Assembly (NCBI GenBank): GCA_028554795.2
Contig: CM068839.1
Span: 40,081,006 to 40,145,005 of the forward strand
Direction: 5' to 3'
DNA: 64,000 nucleotides
Origin: Sinohyriopsis cumingii
Taxonomy: Eukaryota > Mollusca > Bivalvia > Unionida > Unionidae
Each line of letters starts with the position of its first letter. Within the stretch, counting starts at the first letter, position 1. The notes beneath the pieces were generated by a model that saw nothing but the letters and a program-made list of their open reading frames with translations, did no database searches and was not told the DNA's origin. Below are positions 59,970 through 64,000 of this stretch, piece by piece. The translations under genes and the position numbers were made by a program.

Positions 59970-60181
59970 GTTAGTTTGGTATTAAATACTACATCTTTAT
60001 GAGAAAATATGGATTTAACGAAACACTTGACACATTATCCAAGATGTTTTTCCTGTTTCAGATTTGAAAAGATACTATGTCCATCCAAAACTTTTATTTG
60101 AAATTCAGAGGTAGATTTTTCTGGTAGCCCACCCAGTATACTATTGCAGTTGCCCTAGGATTGTAGTAATTAATATTCTTC

Positions 60182-60228
<47 letters not shown>

Positions 60229-61773
60229 CAGTTAGACAGACTGAAAACTGGTTGTCACTAAAATCATATGGTTGTCCACATTAGAAATTCTGTAATGGAA
60301 ATCCACTTAACGTGATTAATCAAGAGTAAAACAGACTTCATGTCTAATGAAATTATTGGCTTCTTTTAGTTAATTTTATCAGAAATGTTTGATTAATCTC
60401 AATAAGGATTTTAATGCTTATGACTCATCATATTCCCTATTGGCTCTTGGAACATAAAAGATACTTTGTTGTTTTAAAAGAACCAAATTATGATGTTTAG
60501 TTGCTCATAATTGTAAGATGGTGCTGATTTGACCTTCAATATCACTGCCATGATGGCTAACTTGAAAATCTTGTTAATACTATTTATCCTAGATAAGTGG
60601 TTCCATTCCTGTGGGGCATGGACATCAGGGGGTTATTCCAAAGGGTCAGGGAATAGACTGACTCAATAATATGTCACACACACATACAGTACTGTTTATC
60701 AAATGTAGATATTTGTTGTTGTGGTGAATAAAATATGAATTCATTCACAATGGTTACTGATTTCATATTAGTTTTTTGTCATTATGTATTTTTTCCATTA
60801 ATGGAGCCTAAAAGAACAACAATTGGCATGTTGGGAACCACTGTCCTAGATGGATGGTAATATTGACATTGTATTTTCACCAAAAGGATTATTATGATGC
60901 CTAGTTGGCCTTCAACAGAAATGGTACCATCTGATATCCAATATGACCACCATGGCTCCCATATTAAAAATCTTGTTATTGTTACTCCTCCAAAATGAAA
61001 GTCATACCAGCATGGGTTTTCCACCAGAACACTTTTTAAAATTTAAATGGTGCCAGTCTGATATCCAGTAATGCAGCTATTTTGAGAATCTTGTTACTGT
61101 TATTCCTCTAAAATGCAAACACATTTCAGTTTTCATCAGAAGAGTTCTTATGGTTTTAGATTGGTTCTAACTGAAAATGTTGCAAACTGGCTTTCAGTAT
61201 GGCTGCCATAGTGGTCATGTTGAAAATATTGTTACCTTTGCTCCTCCTTGTTGGATGGCCAGAGCAGGATGGGGTTTTCACTAGAAGACTTCTTTTGATA
61301 CCTAGTTAGTCCTAATTGAAAATGGTGCCACTTATACATTTAGTATATCAGCCATGATTTCCATCCTAAAATTTTTGTTGTCACTACTCCTGCCAAAGTC
61401 TTCTAATGATATCTACTTGGTCCTAAATGAAAATGTTGTCAATTTGACATCTAAAATGGTCACCACAGCAGCTAATTTGAAAATCTTGTAATAGCTGAAG
61501 AATATTGGAGATAGTTTAAACACTCTGCAGTTAAACGGAAGAAATTGTCCTTTCTTGAATTCATGGAAATTCTTTTTGTGAAGCAAAGCATCAATCCTTG
61601 TGAGTGACTATTTGTTTGTGTGCTGCTTTAAAGTAGGCTTTGAATGAAAACACTTTAAGCCGATTTTAATTAAACCTTCTTTTCTAACAATAGGATATGT
61701 ACAATGATTTTAATAACAGCAGTTTAGATGAGTTATGAGACAAAATCATAGATATAAGTTCGTTCTTCTTCAG
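59970..61773 (+). other. Rotatin intron 6 with long-period repeats
   Basis: (CA)n at 60186-60225. From about 60480 to 61500 five to six diverged copies of a roughly 140-160-bp unit (...GATATCCAATATGACCACCATGG...TTGAAAATCTTGTTA...CTCCTCCAAAATG...TTTTCACCAGAA...) follow one another. The same unit appears in introns 1 and 2. Confidence 0.7.
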
Positions 61774-61918
61774 AATTTAATGGCACTGATGACAACACCT
61801 CATCAAGAGAATCAGAAGCTAAGAATACATGCGACCAGAACACTGTGTGACTACACTGTGTGCCTCAAGACCAGGATACGATATTACCAAGACCCCAGTT
61901 TATACACACCAAAACAAG
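61774..61918 (+). CDS. RTTN: Rotatin, coding exon 7
   Basis: 145 bp between TTCTTCAG and GTACAA. Reads NLMALMTTPHQENQKLRIHA and TRTLCDYTVCLKTRIRYYQD. Position and helical armadillo-like pattern fit the rotatin stretch with 'SLL.L...............CL..L...L..R.....D'. Phase 0 in, phase 1 out, matching its neighbours. Confidence 0.8.
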
Positions 61919-63165
61919 GTACAATGTGAATGTCCCCATTGTTATTGTCGTTGTAGGGCCAGGATCAGATATTATCAAAACGCTTTTTTTGTATATACCT
62001 AAACAATGTAAAGTGGGTATGCAACCTTGATATTGTTATTTTAATTGTCTCTTTTGCAACAAATGAGACAACAACAACAATTAAAAGATTTTAAATCAGC
62101 AGACACATACATTACATATCTCTCTCTCTCTCTCTCTCTCTCTTGTTTGCATCAGTGGGTTGTGTATTGTTTTTACATTTATAGTCACTTGTATACACTA
62201 TAGAAGGATGAAAGCTTCATAGTGGATGGACCTGCATTCTGCAAATAATGGAGAGGAAGCAATATTAATATAGAAGATGATATATTTTGACCCTAATGCA
62301 AAGATAACTGAATATCAGATTGAACATTTCACTATAAATATCCTTTTGGGCTACCTGAGATCAACATTGGTAGCCCAAACTAATCATTCTTGAAGTCTCT
62401 GGGCAAAAATGTGTCAGACCTACCTCTGTATAAGGTATTTGTACTTTCCATTATATTTCTGATATTTCTTAACAGAAGCCACTAAAATATGCTGTAATTA
62501 GGACAAGTCTTGTAAATAGTGTTTTTTCTTCATTTGTAAATATCCATCTTACCATTTTCAGTAATTGACTAAATTTGTAACAGTAAATTAAAAATGTTCT
62601 CAGGTCTTAATTATTATCAATTAATTACTCATCTCTACAAATGTCTCTCAGCATTACTGAATATAACTCTCAATTGTCATTTTTGAATACCAGTTGCAAC
62701 ATTTTGAAAGAAATAATTTTATTGCATAGTGTTTCAAAAATATGTTATTTTTATTAGCAGAATTGTTGCCATGCCTGCTTTAAAAAAAAATATGTTGACG
62801 TGTAGTTCTACTTTGTGAGCTGCATTTTGTTTTTGCACTATGTATGCATTGTCATTGTACAGAAGCATGTTTGTTTTGTAAGAAAAGATGTTACTGTGAA
62901 GTATATTATCCATATGCACACACTTTGTAACCTCATTTAAGACACTGGCCAAAGGATTGTACAGTTTGGACTGTAATAAGAGGAGGCTGGTAAAGGAAAG
63001 TAAAGCCATGGCTTAAAAATTGACAAAAAACACAAGAACTAGTTGTTTGGGAGAGTTAAGTATTAGTTAAAGGAGATTATTATTATATGAATTTGGATTA
63101 AATGTATATAACAAATTAGTACCAATTGAGCTATATATAAAAATATTTCATGAATATTTTTCTAG
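61919..63165 (+). other. Rotatin intron 7
   Basis: AT-rich, (TC)n microsatellite at 62119-62142. No gene. Confidence 0.65.
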
Positions 63166-63313
63166 ATTTTAGTGCCACCCCTTCACCTTTTTCCACACCT
63201 ACTAGTTCCACTTCTGACCCTGTGGTGGATGGGAGACCATCAGTGGTGGGCTGGAATGACACTCGCCCCCGGGGAGATGGACGAGATGGGGACACATCTG
63301 CATCATCAAGCAG
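63166..63313 (+). CDS. RTTN: Rotatin, coding exon 8
   Basis: 148 bp between TTTTCTAG and GTAAGA. Reads FSATPSPFSTPTSSTSDPVV, then DGRPSVVGWNDTRPRGDGRD and a Ser-rich end. The RPSVVG...RPRGDG phrase is shared with vertebrate rotatin. Begins with two bases of an Asp codon and ends two bases into the next, so the gene must go on beyond the window. Confidence 0.85.
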
Positions 63314-64000
63314 GTAAGAAATAAGTTGTTTAAACAATTTTTTAAATAGTAACTTCATGACCCCCAACTCACCTCTGTGGTGAATTTGATTTTCAAACCT
63401 TGCTAAATACTTAGAGATGATTCCAACAATGAAATTAAGGGCTCCCATCCCTAGAATTGGGAATTTATATCATGAAATGAGTATTTGAGGGAATTTTTCA
63501 CACATAGGCTTATGGTTCCTAAACTCCTATCCCTCATCACTTATAACTTTTGTTGCAATTTATTTTCAGATGCCTTTTTATAGCAGATTATAAAATTAAT
63601 ATTATAAAGGTTTGTGTACACCAGAATTGTTTATTTCATTTAAGTAGCAGGAATAGTAGAGGTTGCTGCTGTCATGCTCTTGACATGAAAACAGCTTTTT
63701 TTAATAACAAGTCCTTAATATTTGATCTGTTTCTTCTTCTGATATATAAATTTAGGCTGTATTGTAATAATTGTTTTTTACTTACTGGAATAAAGATAGC
63801 CAGTGATCACATGGCAGAATTAGTTTCCAGCAAACTAAAATTCTGTTCTCTTTTGAAGAATATTAATCTTTGCAGCATAATTACCAAGCAGATACAAGGC
63901 AATGAACTAGAATACTGAACACTATTAAAAATTATATTCCCTTTACAATGAATAAAGCATGAAATGGAATGTTATAAAATAAAAAAAAACATGATTCGGT
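63314..64000 (+). other. Rotatin intron 8 (start)
   Basis: No exon with plausible splice sites seen up to the window end. AT-rich. A 122-codon open frame at 63550-63918 lacks any conserved pattern and is probably chance. Confidence 0.55.

Noticed and set aside
63550..63918. A 122-codon frame at the window end
   Set aside because: No splice sites in rotatin phase, no conserved pattern, AT-rich composition. Treated as intron.

Overview
The window is animal genomic DNA. The right half carries a spliced ciliary gene (rotatin, eight recognisable 5' coding exons on the + strand with GT/AG borders and matching phases). The introns hold a tRNA-derived SINE and DNA-transposon remnants. The left half is packed with mobile DNA, including two different Polinton/Maverick (adintovirus-type) endogenous double-stranded DNA viruses. 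A marine invertebrate, perhaps a mollusc, fits the SINE style and repeat mix, but the species cannot be fixed from sequence alone.

Region 1 (1-7766) is the right-hand part of a first Polinton, all genes on +. In order: packaging ATPase (C-terminus only, cut by the window edge), basic core-like proteins, a conserved accessory protein, DDE integrase with chromodomain, a membrane protein, penton-like minor capsid, a pVI-like protein, double-jelly-roll major capsid, a small Cys/His protein and an adenain-type protease. Several genes follow their own TATA-like box. Integrase, penton and major capsid are broken by a stop or frameshifts, so this copy is a fossil.

Region 2 (about 7980-13435 and 32896-35100) is the most unusual. 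It holds small, fast-decaying genes for charged coiled-coil proteins that I do not recognise. At least five loci end in a stem-loop that matches the animal replication-dependent histone mRNA 3' signal (6-bp stem, TTTC or TTTA loop), and most have a GAAAAGA-type purine element just downstream. Two promoter types precede them. One is a shared box (GGGATGTTTTCCTTC then CGTCCGCG) 32-33 bp before a TATA-like sequence. The other is an array of hairpins whose stems keep position and pairing while changing sequence, ending at a TATAAT about 60 bp before an ATG. A 5'-truncated LINE sits among them.

Region 3 (13436-32895) is a complete second Polinton of about 19.46 kb. It has 543-bp terminal inverted repeats and a TGAAC(A) target duplication, and it landed inside the coding frame of one of the small histone-tailed genes. 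Each repeat carries a Cys-rich zinc-binding gene, and a third member lies inside. The left half encodes packaging ATPase, a zinc-ribbon/phospholipase A2 protein, integrase, and a protein-primed family B DNA polymerase that continues into an SF1 helicase and an HNH nuclease. The right half (- strand) encodes penton-like protein, SLATT-like membrane protein, a fiber-like protein with a phage-type motif, adenain protease, core peptide, major capsid, pVI-like protein and a coiled-coil structural protein. Between the halves lie a phage-style HNH gene split by a nested 2.4-kb DNA transposon (TTA duplication), a tRNA-like element with Pol III boxes, an array of repeated hairpins, and a 100-bp inverted repeat between convergent genes.

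Region 4 (about 35100-64000) is rotatin with large AT-rich introns, microsatellites, minisatellites and transposon relics. No other gene is convincing there, apart from a weak hint of a divergent first exon about 105 bp upstream of the rotatin ATG.
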